Positions 35,765 through 48,066 of a stretch of 64,000 bases of DNA are shown here, in pieces. The notes beneath the pieces are model-generated. The model searched no databases. It had not been told where the DNA came from and saw nothing but the letters and a program-made list of their open reading frames with translations. Position 1 is the stretch's first letter; every line of letters starts with the position of its first letter. A program made the position numbers and the translations under genes. The stretch is from the NCBI GenBank assembly GCA_004154925.1, contig QJNS01000067.1, forward strand, positions 265,882 through 329,881, given 5' to 3'. This DNA is from Monosporascus cannonballus. Lineage: Eukaryota; Ascomycota; Sordariomycetes; Xylariales.

Positions 35765-38716
35765 GGTGGACTTCCTGTTTTCCTCAAGCAGTATATCGGA
35801 GGTGGGAGAAACGTCGATGCCCACGATATAGACTGTTGTTACGCGTCTGCTTCCATTCAGGGAGTGTCGTCGGCAAAAAAACTGGGGAAAGAGTTGTTCC
35901 GGATTACACTACGTCAGATATGCGGAGAGTTTTTGTATAAGGCTGCCGCTCATTCCGCCGACAATTGCGAAAGTTCTTCCGCAAAAGATCTTTCGCGGAT
36001 ATAAAAAGGGTGAGCGCCTGCGGACTCCCCGATAGGGGGCCTTTGAAGTCTATCCATCAGCCGTGATCTCGGCTGTTCGCCCGCAATATGGCTACTCCCA
36101 CCCCCTGCCCCACCCCCGACCCGACCCTCGGGTATCGCGCCAGGCCGAGACAGTCACGTGACGCATATGTACTTTCGCCCAACGACACCCTTCGCTTCAT
36201 GATTATAACATCTCAGCATTCACGGATCGAGTCAATTCCGCCAAACAGAGTCTCTGACCCCATCAATACCGAATCTTCACCTCTTAATTGGCCATTCCTT
36301 GGGTATAATCCCAGTTAATGTCCAATTCTTAACGCACTCTTCTCCCCAAATCCTGATGCTCATCTCCTACTAGCCTATCACGATCGCCTCGGGAAGGCGT
36401 ACCATGGCCGCTCTGACGTGTACAATATGCCGGGAGATTGCAAGACTACCTCGGATTGGCTCAACTATCAGTTATCACGCATCTACCCCAGCCAAAAAAC
36501 ATGTTGCGTGGTAGCACAAGCAGAATACCCTGGTCTGGTTGGTCCGTCTTTCAACGTGCCAATGTTGGATGGTCACGCGCCCTAATCTACCCTACCCTAT
36601 CAAGAACGGTTACCGTCTTTGTTGGGTTGGCTACCGGGAGTCGAGTTGTGCCGTGTAGTCGGCCGCTGGAAGGTGATGCAGGCCCCATACTGAAGCAATG
36701 TCGACGGAGTGTTGAATGGTATCCGTCACAGATGAAAGCCTGGTGAAATTTTGGTGAGCTACAGCTATACCCAGCATCTGCAATCGGTTCCGATACACCG
36801 CTGTACTTGAGAAATAGGCGATATCCGTTACGATTTGGGACCCCTTCAGCGCTGCGATCCCCACTCAGCTCCAACGCCCAGGCAGGAGTATGTGGTAGGC
36901 CAGCCTGCGTGGGATAAACCTTGCAATCTCTCGCCGCCTTTTGATTCGCTACGTCACCATTCTGGTCAGCCCTCCATACATACTTGGGTAGAGTGTCTAC
37001 TGGTCGGCCGAAGGATGCCGCGTGTGGCCCGGTCGTCGCGGATACTGATTCTGCGGCGGCTTTGGAATCTATCCTATCAGATGAGCGGAGGACACTTGAA
37101 ACGAGTATTATTGAAACGCAGTCTTCATTTCCACCAGCTTAGATCCCGCACTAGCATCCAATGCCTGGGAACGGCGTTTTGTGTTGGCTTGTTATGAGCA
37201 CCGCTTAATCGATGACTCAGGCTCATCCTTGGAGCCGACTCCAAGCCGCTATGAATTCTCACTTCTACGCTCGAGTGCTCCGCTTCGTATCGTCATGGCC
37301 CCAGACCCTTACATATCAACCCCCGCATGGCGGCATTTCCACCTAAATTCCTGGTACGGCGTGGTACTTTGCTGGCAGAAGTAGCCAACTTCCGGGATCG
37401 ATCCCCCTGAGACTACCATTATCCCCGCCGGCTCCGATCGCCGATTTTTCACTGATCATGTGATTAGGACAAAGTGGATTCCAGTTTGCGTCTGAAGGGA
37501 CGTGCGGACGATGAAGGGCTGCTATGAAATGACGCTAGCGAGAAATCTTGGTTTACCGGGGCAATGTTTGCGGCTCACGACTCCATCCATAGCTTGAGAG
37601 GTGGCGCCGCGCAGGTTATTTCTGGTGCTTCGAGCTACTCTTTCGTTCATCCTACGAACGGTTCCTCTTCAACCGGTCCCTTCGAATCATCGTTATATAG
37701 CGATCACTTAGCATTCCGTGTCGCCTGTCCACAAATTCCCGTCCAACGTAATCACTCAGAAACACCTTCCCACATCGCTCAGCGAGATCCGTGGTACTAT
37801 TGCTATTCCATCGTCATAGTCAGCTACTCATTTGACGCGCCATTGCGGAGCTGCAGCAACGGTAGCGACGAAGCCGAAGACAGACTATCTTGCAAGACTA
37901 CACACCTTTCTGGTAACTTGAGGGCGCTGAAGATACACCGAACGGCAACACGACGCGTTAGAAGCAATGCCTCAATACTATTACTGGGCCTGGACTTGCG
38001 TTCGTCGCCTAATTCACCTGGGCACCGCTGCCTTCGACTGACATACTCCGAATAGTGCAAGTGTCTCCACGAATACAATGGAGGATCTCGTCCTACGTGT
38101 CGGCAATGTGGTTTTGAGAAATGTGCCCATTGCACAACCCGAAGGGACCCGGCAATGAATTGTCGTCCAGTGCCATGCAGCCACCAGACCAGTTACAAAC
38201 TCGAGCAGCCGGTTGGCGAACGCGTCAGCAACTTGCTTAGCCATTCATAGTTGTGGCGGATCAGCAACGCCCCGGGAGTCTATATCTCCTGGTGGTGTAC
38301 ATTCTACTTAGCCCGGATGCCATATTACAGGGAGATGTATCGTGTTCTTCGCGAGGACGGTCCATATTGCGCGTCGACAGCCTTGTCATGCGAGGCTACC
38401 ATCTGATCTGTATATAGTCCGTCTCTGTCACTCAGAACCACCTGCAGGTAGCTTCTTGCAACAACATGGTCAATGAACTCGGTCTTCTCTCCGCAGACTT
38501 CCTGCGGGACCAAAGCACTGTCACAACTGTCCAGTGCCCTGCAGCAGAGTCGCGCGAGCGTTACTTATTTTGCATATGGATCTTATTCGGCAACACCCCC
38601 GCTGGGGACCGAGCACGCTCCGCCCATCCTTCGTAGACATTCTCAGGTCGTGACTATGGAACGCATAACTATCCCCTTTTCGTTCAGCCCCGAGTCTATA
38701 TTGGTCGCTGTTACGG
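35765..38716. other. Intergenic or unassigned, no supported gene
   Basis: Open frames of 100-160 codons exist on both strands (for example 37564-38055 on plus). A coding-like stretch near 37030-37140 (plus) soon meets TAG codons. None resembles a known family closely enough to name. Decayed gene remnants are possible. Confidence 0.45.
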
Positions 38717-40870
38717 TCAATCAGCCCATGAACCCGGCATCTTTCGTGCTTCCATACTACTCCCTTTTCTTTCTCGACTAACTCGGTGGTGTATTCCCCG
38801 GCGTCCACGTCTCAACGGCTCTCGTATACCCCGCCTCCTCCCTCCATAGTTCGGAACGGAATTATATGAGAACGGCCAAAATCTCTCCCAGTCCTTAACG
38901 CCAATCACCGAATACCTTAGAGAAGGCGAGAAGCACTCGTCATCCCCAAAAGCTACGAACTCTTTGAGTGCTTGGGAACAGGGACCAGGGAAGGCCCCTT
39001 TCCATGACACAGTAACCGCCGCATCGCATTGTCGGTCGACGCCAATCTCCCTTTTCCGTATACATTTCTCCTTCCAGCTGTCCAGCCTCTGATGTGCGTG
39101 AAATAGCTCCGCCTCGGTCAGGAGGTATTGGATAGTATCCACTCCACACGACCGCAAGATATGCAACCATTGCCGGATAATATCTTGCGTTGTCAGGGGA
39201 TGATATGTCTGTACCCAGTTCCCTAACAAGGTGCTCCGCGTCTCGTCATAGTAATGGATATTTGCTCCATTACGGATTGATCGGACCATGAGGCCTTGCC
39301 AATACCTGCGCTGGCTCTCCCTCCCCGAGCTTTCCTCAGAGGCACCGGACTCGATGATCTCTGACGCGACATCGGCCCAAGCGGTCGCTTCAACATATAA
39401 GACAGAACCATACCACTCAGTCAAAACCATGCAAGTGTCGTTGAAATTGTGGGCGATATACCACTCAAAGTGGGAAGGGGCACTGAGAACATGCCCCGCA
39501 TCCGGGAAGATGGTATCGACCGCGCATTCGGAAAGGTCCGCCGCCGAACATAGTACTTGAAAGGTGCGCTCGTTAAACCCATCCCACGAGGCACTGCGAG
39601 CTTCATCAGCGAAATCCAGGCTTTCAGGGGCAGGCGTTTACCAGAGCTCGACGTTGTCACTATCGACAGGGCAGCGCTGTTGAACAAGCCATGCCACGGC
39701 GGCGTCGTCCAAGCACAGTTGTGCCAGCTGTCTCGCACAGTAAGCGAAACCGAAGAGGCCATCCGTCAATTTTCGGATCTTCACGGAGCCTAACACATAC
39801 AAGTAGGAGAGACAGCCCACCTGTGGTAACGCTACATAACGTCACCGCGCCGCTATCGAGTATCGCGCGTAAACTGGTCAGGTCTTTATTGAAGAAGATT
39901 TCCCGCAGTGTAAGCTCCGTCCGCTGGTCCAGGATGTGGATTGACTTGACCGTGACGGTGGTCTGGCGATAAGCAGCGCGAGCAACTTGAAATTCAAAAC
40001 ACCAAGAAAGGAATGATGGCTGGACGCAGCACCTGAACACCTCCTCGACCTGTTGGTCGCTTATCGGGGATCCCGAGTCCGGTCTGCGGCGTCTTATCCT
40101 TTCCTCCCGGACCGAGATGGTGAATGTGCCGAGGAGTACCCGAGACCTCCACCTCCTAGAAGACCTCGATATGAGTATTCGCCCATCATCCCGTAACGAC
40201 GCGAGCCGAAGGGCCTGATCTCGCTTTGAGGGGCACGGGCATCCTGAATCATCTGTTCGATGTGTCCGTGGTTGGATGAAGCTAGGTCCCGTTATTGCCA
40301 GAGTGGGAGGCTGCGTTCCATCCGCGGGATCAGGTACGGCTGGTCTCGCGTGCGTTCTATAGACAGCATCGCTAGGCAATTAGTACAAGGACGCTTAACC
40401 GAACGGCGAAAAGGGCCGGCTTACGCCAGATGCAAGCTCATAGTGAAGTTCAGCATAGTGACAGCACCGCGGAACTGGCTCTCCAGATCTTCGATCTCGC
40501 CACGCCTAATGGCCAGCCTGATCTGGGCCCGCACCCGGGATATAGCGCTTGTTCCATCGCGTGTTTTCATAGCTTTGGTAAGAATACCTTCGATGCGGCT
40601 GGCGATGCTCAGGCACGCGGCAAGCGAGGCATGCACGCAATCCGATACCTGCCGCTCCCCTGAATGGGCATACCTGCCCCTTTCGAGCACACCCCTGACA
40701 CTGTCAGCAATAACATACGACTGGTCCAGGAGCTGCTTCAATCGGAGGAATTCCGCCGATGAGCCAGAGACGGCGTCAAGGAAGCGCTTGGTTCTTATGG
40801 CACACTCCCCCAGCTGGATGGCGAGAGAGAAAATAGCGATGATGCTGGCAACTCCACTAATAGGCTCCAT
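38717..40870 (-). CDS. STAND/NLR-like N-terminal domain protein, possibly disrupted
   Basis: Exon 1 (40870-40425) encodes a helical fungal N-terminal domain of the kind found at the front of fungal STAND/NLR and ankyrin proteins (MEPISGVASIIAIFSLAIQL, then two or three helices). The next exon starts at 40356 and contains LREIFFNKDLTSLRAILDSGA, which resembles an ankyrin-associated region. An intact 663-residue model is possible with exons 40356-39836, 39789-39642 and 39593-38717, but it needs a 46-nt intron that removes a GGLSLL segment family members tend to keep. The alternative is a one-base frameshift near 39810-39830. The C-terminal part is long and unmatched, ending near a basic GGRRRGIREPLRRGRRG stretch. 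No NACHT or NB-ARC motif is visible. Confidence 0.55.
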
Positions 40871-42699
40871 GTCGTATACAGCTACTCAACAAAGGACGCA
40901 AATCATGGGCGGAGCGGCGGTATATGAGTCCTAACTCTGATTTCGTATTAAGATAGGGCATTCCGGCGGATTTGCCAGACCTCATGATGTGTACGCTTCC
41001 CTATGTATGTTGTTGTATTATTCCAGGCAAAAATGGACCGCCCAGCTTATCAGCACCATCAGGCTCCAACAACCTGGAATGGTGGGTGATTTTCAACTTC
41101 TTGCACTTTCAACTTGGCAGGCAGCGGATTTCAAAGTGGCACGGAGAATGATACGGTGGTTGGGTCAGCAAAGCCTCGACGTGCTGCTGTAGAAGTCACA
41201 TTCTACCCTTCGATTTGACGGAGCCCCTTCCCATGCATGACGGGGGGCATCGACCCAATGCCCGGTCTTGCATTTCGCCAATCAATAACGGCGGCGATAG
41301 TAGTAGATGGTGGCACGACATACCGTCGCTTCCATAACGTGTTGGATGACAAACGGGTAAGGCTGCCGGAAAAGACGGGATACCCGTCAATCAGAGGGCT
41401 CATATCAAGCTTTGCGCGGGGTAAAGTCATGAACCTGCAGCTCCCTCCTGGTTCTACGTGCTCGCAGAAAGTATAGCCCAAGTGTGCAAATATGTCTTCA
41501 TCATGCGACTCCCTTTCACGCCTTCGGCGTCTGTCCCGAGTTTTGATCGATGATAGATATGGGGTGGGATACGCGGAGACAACGAAAGCACCATTAGGTT
41601 GACACAACTCTTTCCTGCCCTTCTCAGGGTGGACGAACGTAGAAATAGCACCGGCAAACGCCCAGATATATCTACTGCTATTCTGACATACGCCCGGCCC
41701 GGCCCGGCCCGGCCTTGGCTCAGGTGGTAGCGCCGAATAGGGGCTGTGTGGGTGCTCAGCTGGCTGTAGGGTCGGGCGATCCGATCCAGCCCAATGCGCC
41801 GGCAAGAATCCAGACCGGCCTGACGACACTTCTCATGGACATATCTCCAAGATAGCGGGGCGCTCCAGACAGCCTGACGAGTGAGTGTGAGCAAAGGAGC
41901 CGGGTGAGGTAGCAGAGGTGACGCAAGAAGAGTATGCAGCCATAAGCAGCCGGCCATCATGACGACCCCATGACAGAGCCAAGCCGGTCGCTCGGATCCG
42001 GTGGATAGGTCTACCGCTTTTCTCGACAAATTGAGCGTTTGAATGCGCCTCGTCGAACTGCTCGAAGCTGGATTGTCCAATAGTGGTGCTGATCAATCCC
42101 CCCACCCACCATCCCCAGGGTATCAAATCAACCGGCCATGACTGCAGGCTACGAGACCCAAAGTCAAAGCGGCCCTCGAATGCACACCTCCTAGACAGCT
42201 TCAGGTGGCCGAGACTCATATACTCTTACGGAATAGTTCCTACAGTGATAGATTTCGGATCTCCCGCACCATGTAAAGTCGTACTAGTCCGAGACAGCTA
42301 AACTGATATACATATTCGTTTGCGTGCTAAGTCAAAACAAAGACCTGAGAGGCACAGGTGGCATCGCCGCACCTCGATGTAAGCTTTTGAGCTTGCCTAT
42401 ACGCCGTTGCCCTGTACTCCCGCCTAAGTAAATACACATAGTCGAGTATCATAATGCACGGGGCTATTCCCACCAAGCTACCACCGGGATATCGTTTCCG
42501 CCTGAATCAAGGCATGCGAAGCCGTTAAACCACCAACGCCGTACAAAAACTTCAAGTAAAAAGCCATCGTCTACACGTGCCGCTGCTCGATGGATCCGAG
42601 CCGGAGAGCACATACACCAGTCGCCTATGGCATCTCTTTGGCTTGTGAACAATTTCCTCGAATCCTCTTTCCTCGAAATCCTCGCCTAGGGAGCCCCGA
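40871..42699. other. Unassigned region with overlapping minus-strand frames
   Basis: Two overlapping minus-strand open frames (41203-41829 and 41454-42080) lie here. Neither has a recognisable family, and neither is clearly favoured by codon use. A run of GGCCC units (about 41694-41713) is a simple repeat. Confidence 0.4.
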
Positions 42700-44029
42700 C
42701 TAAGGCTCGAGGTGCGACCATTCGGGGATGGCCTTGATCTGGGCCCACATGTACTTCTCCAACTTGTTCGCCGACTTGGCGTAAGGCGTATTCTCGTTGT
42801 TGTACTTGCGGCAGTTGTCGAATATGAGCCTGGCGTCCTTGATGAACTCCTCAGGGGTCTGGTACTGGTCGGCCTCCAGCTTCTGCTCCATCGTGCTGAG
42901 GTCCATGGGCTCCTTGATGACCTCGTAGTAGTCGGCGACGTCGTCCTTGTTGACCGGGTTGAGGAAGGGCCACGCCGACTGGTGGTTCTGGAGGTCGTTT
43001 AGCAGATGGAGGAGCTGGTTATAGTTGGGGCCGTGCCGCGGCTGTCGCGCCAGCTCGTCCATGTCCGGGGACCAGCCCGATTCCCGTATCGCCTCGATGG
43101 ACAGCGGGTCGATGGCGGACACGCCGTTCCTCCACTGCCTGGGCGGTTGGTGGATGACGTGCGATTTGGAGAAGGCGCGGATCTTGGCTTGCACGCACTC
43201 TTTCTGCTTAAGAAGCATGCGGCCCATCTCAAGATAGCGGACCCGGGGGAGCATCGAGCACTGCATTATCGTGCCGCCCTCGTAGTCCTTGATATATCCC
43301 ATCCACACGGATCTCGGCAGCGTTATCTCCTTCGTGAAGCCTTGTTTCTTAAAGTAGCCGATCGCGTAGTTGTCGGCATAGGTAAGGAAGTGCATCACGT
43401 CGCTGGTGGCCTTGACGTAGTCCTTGAGATGCGACATCAGATGGGCGCCGTAGCCCTTGACCTGCTGGTCGCTGCTGATGGCGCAGAAGACGATCTCGGC
43501 GAACTGCCGGCCCTTGAACGGTCTATAGGTGATCCCGCCGACGACCTCGAGCGGCTTCTTGACGATCGCTATCGACAGGTGCGTCCGGTCGTAGACGAGC
43601 CGGGCTATGTAATCTTTCGGCATCTTCGGCAGCTGCTTCTGGAATATGCATTTCAGGCCGGTGAGGATGATGAGGGACTCGCGTTCGTTGTCATTGTTCA
43701 CGACGCGAAACTCTATCTCGCCATTTCGCTCCTCTATGACGGCGGGCTTCGGTCATGTGTCAGCCAGCGATGGCCGGGGATCGGGTCGGCATCTACTGCA
43801 ATGAAAGGGTGTCCATACCTTCTCCGGGAAGGGGATCCGCTTAGGCGCAGGCTTCTTGTCGGCATCCGTAGGGTCGTCGGCCGTCTTCGCCCTTTTACTG
43901 GCGGTAGGCGACGAAGGCTCGTCGGTCGCCTTCCGCTTACCATCTATAGAGCCAAGGACATCATGTTAATCGGGGTGACCGACCAAGGGGGGGGCTGGCG
44001 GAGGAGAGCCTACTCTCGTCCTTGACCAT
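42700..44029 (-). CDS. gcn5: Histone acetyltransferase Gcn5
   Basis: Minus-strand exons are 44029-44014, 43943-43819 and 43746-42700, giving 395 residues. Gcn5 acetylates histone H3 in the SAGA and ADA complexes. The N-terminus is short and basic ([16 protein letters not shown]). The acetyltransferase domain spans about 48-215, with the catalytic glutamate at about 131 in FAEIVFCAI and the acetyl-CoA loop QVKGYG at 142-147. The bromodomain occupies about 290-390, with the WPFLNPV and [12 protein letters not shown] motifs and the acetyl-lysine-binding asparagine in CRKYNNEN near 363. Intron 2 (72 nt) rebuilds [17 protein letters not shown], a strongly conserved run. The first exon is only 16 nt and is the least certain part of the model. 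Third positions are GC-rich. Confidence 0.93.
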
Positions 44030-45281
44030 CTCGGTCACATCTAGGGACGATATACTAGTTCTGATACCCTAGCTAGGGGAAGAATGCGATATGACAGGGG
44101 GTGCGATGCGATGTGGTACGATGCGATGCAGGCAGAGTCGCGAAGATGCGCCGTCGCAAGATTGATATGTGATGGGATGACGATCTTGGGAAGAAGAGAG
44201 GTCGCGAGATTATGTAATCGCGCCTAAACGGAGCCCGCTTTTACCCGCACTGTACCGGGCTGTCCATTCAAATTCCGGGCTAGCCAGCCAGGTACGTACC
44301 TCCAGAGGAATGGCCCCACATTATGACCGGTGTATTGATATTCCGTCGATGGTGGATCGGGGGCACCGCGCGCCAATCAAGGGCCCCGGGTACGTATTTA
44401 CTACCTCTTGAGCTGCAGGGTTCGTTAGTCTGTGGGGAGGGGGCAGTCGCGGGTCAGAGCCTTACTAAGCAGCGCTTTGATTCCTGCTGCCAGCTTGCCA
44501 TTCTGCCGCATCCGAGCCACAGCTACACTACGGGATCGTCCGTATCTTGCTTGACCTTGACTTTTCTTCCCCTGTCTCAAGTTCCCGTACGAGAAGACAA
44601 CTATACAGGAGACCGTACTCGATTCTCACCAGACAAACCCGAAACTCGTCCTGTAGCGGCGTACATCGAGCCCGTCTCGTAGCTCTTCCCCTTCGTCACC
44701 TTCATGGATTCTTCACTCACTGAGCTCTGGCAATCTCCGTCTGCCAGTCCTTTCCTCCCTACCGTAGGCAAGGGCAGCCAATTCCTCGTTGGATCCGTTC
44801 TACTCCTGTTGGGCCTCTCCTTGACGGGCGCCTTTGCGCTGAGTACGTCCCCGATGATATCCACATGTCTAACTCGATGGCTAATACGCAATCCCTCGTC
44901 TTAGACCGTTCACTCCTCAACCTCCCTCTATTTGGAATTCCAGCCTCGCTGGCTATAGCGTACGGCCCCCTGTGACCAGATAAAATATTTATAAAAATTT
45001 CGCATACTCGAAGCCTAGCAGTCAGTTCTAACATCTTAGCAGGGTCGGCACGGTTTACATGTTCTGCGCGGTCGGAGTTTACGTCTAGAGGAAGAAGATA
45101 CCCCCAAAAAGCGACGCCCTGTATCATAAGTGAATTAAGGCGTACACAGACCTTGTCTGCATCTCACCACCTGATGTTTCATTTTGAGCGTGATTGAGGA
45201 TTGTTCCACTTCCTAGAAAAGCATATCATAAGCCCAGCCCGAAGCCACGAAACTCCAAATTGTCGCGTTATAGCCTCGACC
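44030..45281. promoter_or_regulatory. Divergent intergenic region between gcn5 and rad1
   Basis: This is the shared upstream region of gcn5 (minus) and rad1 (plus). It contains a cluster of GATGC units at about 44103-44131, just upstream of the gcn5 start, and pyrimidine-rich stretches at about 44560-44760. Individual promoter sites cannot be assigned by eye. The open frame at 44323-44682 has no known family. Confidence 0.45.
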
Positions 45282-46302
45282 ATGGGTTCTACGCCGCCTC
45301 GGCAACCGCTCTTCCGAGCCGTAGCGAGTTCCACGCGGCAGATCCACCAGCTTCTGAAATGTATCAGCTTTACCACCAAGGTTCACGTTCAGATTACCCA
45401 GGACGGCATCCGATTTGCCGCCGATTACTCTCGCGTTATGCAGGGTATGTTTGTTGACGTCCGAGTCCGAGCACCCGAGAATCTCCGCTAACCCTCTATC
45501 AGGCGTCGCCTTTCTAGATAAGGCTCTCTTTACGACCTACACACTAAACATACCGGAGGGCGAGGCAGAGAGCGACGCCCTCCCGCAGTTTCAGATGAAT
45601 CTGGCGGCTCTCTTAGAGGCACTACAGTTGTTCGGCGCCACCGAGGTGGCCGCTCGAGCTGCAAAGGCGGACGCGGAACCTTACCGCAGCAACCTCCGCA
45701 ACTACCGTCCCGACGCGTTCAGCCACCAGACCCTCGGCATGCCCGGAACGTGCTGCCTCCTGTACGAGGAGGACGGTTCCCCGCTCAGCGTCGTCCTCGA
45801 AGAAAACGGGGTAAAGACGCGGTGCAATATGATCACCTACACGCCCGAATCCCCGGACGACATCCCTTTCGACCGCGAGGACCTGGCCTTCAAGATCATC
45901 ATGCAGGGGCGGTGGCTTCTGGATAGCCTCTCTGAACTGGCACCGATGGCTCCGGCTCGCGTGGCGATACAGGCCACTCCGAATGCGCCATATCTTAGCC
46001 TCACCGCCAGTGGTGCGCTCGGGAGTGCCACCGTCGATTTCTCGAACGGCCGCGACCTGCTCGAGACCTTCTCGGTCCGCGAGCGCTGGTCTCAGAGCTT
46101 CAAGTTCGACTTCATCAAGTCCGCCAGCGAAGCCATGCGCATAGCGAGCAAGGTCAGTTTTCGAGGTGACGGGCAAGGCGTTCTGAGCTTGCAATTCATG
46201 GTGGACGTGGAGGGGGGCGCCGTGAGCTTCCTCGACTTCCGGTTTGTGCCCTATGTTACGCAAGAAAACGAGGAGTCTGAGTCTGAGGAGGATAGTGAGT
46301 GA
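45282..46302 (+). CDS. rad1: Checkpoint clamp subunit Rad1 (9-1-1 complex)
   Basis: Exons are 45282-45444 and 45503-46302, giving 320 residues. Rad1 (budding yeast Rad17) forms with Hus1 and Rad9 a PCNA-like ring loaded at damaged DNA to activate the checkpoint kinase. Family blocks are FRAVASSTRQIHQLLKCI, KVHVQITQDGIRFA, SRVMQGVAFLDKALFTTY across the intron, then CNMITYTPESPDDIPFD and, near the C-terminus, LSLQFMVDVEGGAVSFLDFRFVPY. The acidic tail (EENEESESEED-like) is typical. The 58-nt intron has GTATGT, GCTAAC and ATCAG and is in phase 1. An in-frame upstream ATG at 45201 would add 27 residues without family likeness, so the ATG at 45282 was chosen. Confidence 0.92.
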
Positions 46303-47754
46303 CACGTGAATTAATGAAACGCAACGATCATATGCGGGTCTGGCTCCCTTCTGCTTACTGGCGGTGCAGGCCGTCTAGCTGAGATGCCAGTCGCTGTAGC
46401 TCTCATTTGCTTAAACCTTTGTTGGCGCCGTACATGTGTTTACTGAACAGTCGTAGAGTTTAGTATCTAGAAACTGTCGAGGCACCCTTAATCAAACAGT
46501 TGACGTACACGATTGAAGAGAGTTCCGCCCTCCACGGTAGCTGTCAGGTTTCAGGGGAAGGTGCCCGAAGAGACTGGAGAGGCTCACATATTGTCTGGAT
46601 CAAAAGCCGCGTCGACACTGACCCTCGCGAATCTAACCCCTGGGAAAGCTCACCTTGTGATTTATGACCCAGACTTGCCGGACATGTCGGCTTGAAGGAG
46701 CCGGTGCATAATGTCCGTTGCGATTCGCATGGTATTATGATCATCGTTGCGTCTTCACAGGCGTCGTTGGAATCTTGAACCTACTCACCTGTTACCGTCC
46801 ACCATGATGTTTTCAGCTGCTGGCAACCGAGCTAGTGATTGTTAGACTGCTTAGCCTAGTAACGCCTCTTGACGCCACCCTCCCGACCGAATGGGCGAGA
46901 CTGGAGCCCCGTGACCCCGGATTATGGGGAGATATGTAGCCCGGGCAGGACGCGAGGAAAGCGGGGGGTTATTAATATCCTACGAGAGGCGCGTCGCTGG
47001 CCCGCACTGCGTCTCCGCTCGGGGGCTTATGTCTATCATGCCATAGAGCTAACCTCGAGCCGCTTATCCGTCATCGCGTCTCTGGTCGACCTCGATCGCT
47101 TCCATCCACGGCGCCACTTGCTCGCTTGCCAGTGATCTCGATCTCGTTGCCCGAGTCAAGCCCTCCTGCCACGTCAGGATTTGCCCATGGGGGACGAGGT
47201 GCGGTTGGATCCCATCAGCCCCATAGAGTTCCGCGGGAGGGGTGTGGTGGGGGACATGCCGGTTGTCTTCCTACACATGAGCAACCCAAATGTGTCCGGC
47301 CGGGACGCTAACGACAAGTTCGGCGTTGCCTAGCTCCCACCCTCCCAGGAGAGATCACCGCGCGTGTTACCGGTTGAGGTAAAGAGACGGCGACCAAAGT
47401 ATCCCTTTGTCTAAGACAGGTAGGGGCGAATCGTGAAATATGCGAAGCCAGGGATTAGAGGATGCAGATCGGACCCGGCTACTCGGTGGGCGGATAGGTT
47501 TTCGCCGGCGCCTCGCAATACTAGAAGTCACGTCTGACCATCCCCATCCTCGACGCCAATCCGCTTCGCCTCGCAAGCGTAAAAGGCGCCTATTATCCGC
47601 AAACCTGTAACTCGGATTTTATTTGGACAAACTCACTCCCCTCTAAATATATCCGCGGCGAACCCGCAACTCGGACGCCCGCCAGGCCATCGTCTCAATA
47701 TCAGGAGACACCCATCCCTTCATTACATTCCACCGCTGGCCTCCCGACATTAAG
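46303..47754. other. Intergenic, no supported gene
   Basis: 3' flank of rad1 and upstream region of the small proline-rich protein. No recognised coding sequence. Confidence 0.5.
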
Positions 47755-48066
47755 ATGCGCGGCCTCGCACAGCAGCACGAAGAGGATGAGTCGACCACCG
47801 GCTGCGCCTGCCTGCCCATCGCATCTCTCGGCTCCCGGATCGGCAGCCTCTTCGGCGCCGCGAGGCGCGACAACCAGCAATACCGGCTCGTGGACCAACA
47901 GCACCCTTCCGATGCTGCCACGGATTATCACAAGCAGCAGCCGCCCCCGCCGCCCTCTCCGAATCCGGGCCGGACGCCAACCCCCTACGTCCCGCGGCAC
48001 GCCCGCGCATCGTTCCTGAAGACGGCTACCCCGAGGCATATGAAGAAGGCGAACGAGGTCCTGTGA
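47755..48066 (+). CDS. Small proline-rich hypothetical protein
   Basis: A single exon of 103 residues. It contains an acidic start (HEEDE), a cysteine pair in TTGCACLP, a Gln-rich middle (DQQHPSD, DYHKQQ), a polyproline stretch (PPPPPSPNP) and a basic end (RHARASFLKTATPRHMKKAN). No family is recognised. Its compositional ordering and GC-rich third positions suggest a real small intracellular protein. A longer antisense frame (47643-47921 on minus) is considered its shadow. Confidence 0.45.
   Translation: MRGLAQQHEEDESTTGCACLPIASLGSRIGSLFGAARRDNQQYRLVDQQHPSDAATDYHKQQPPPPPSPNPGRTPTPYVPRHARASFLKTATPRHMKKANEVL

Noticed and set aside
41203..42080. Two overlapping minus-strand frames of 208 codons each
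   Set aside because: No recognisable family, no consistent splice model, and neither stands out from chance frames in this composition.
45622..46305. A 227-codon minus-strand frame
   Set aside because: Antisense shadow of rad1.
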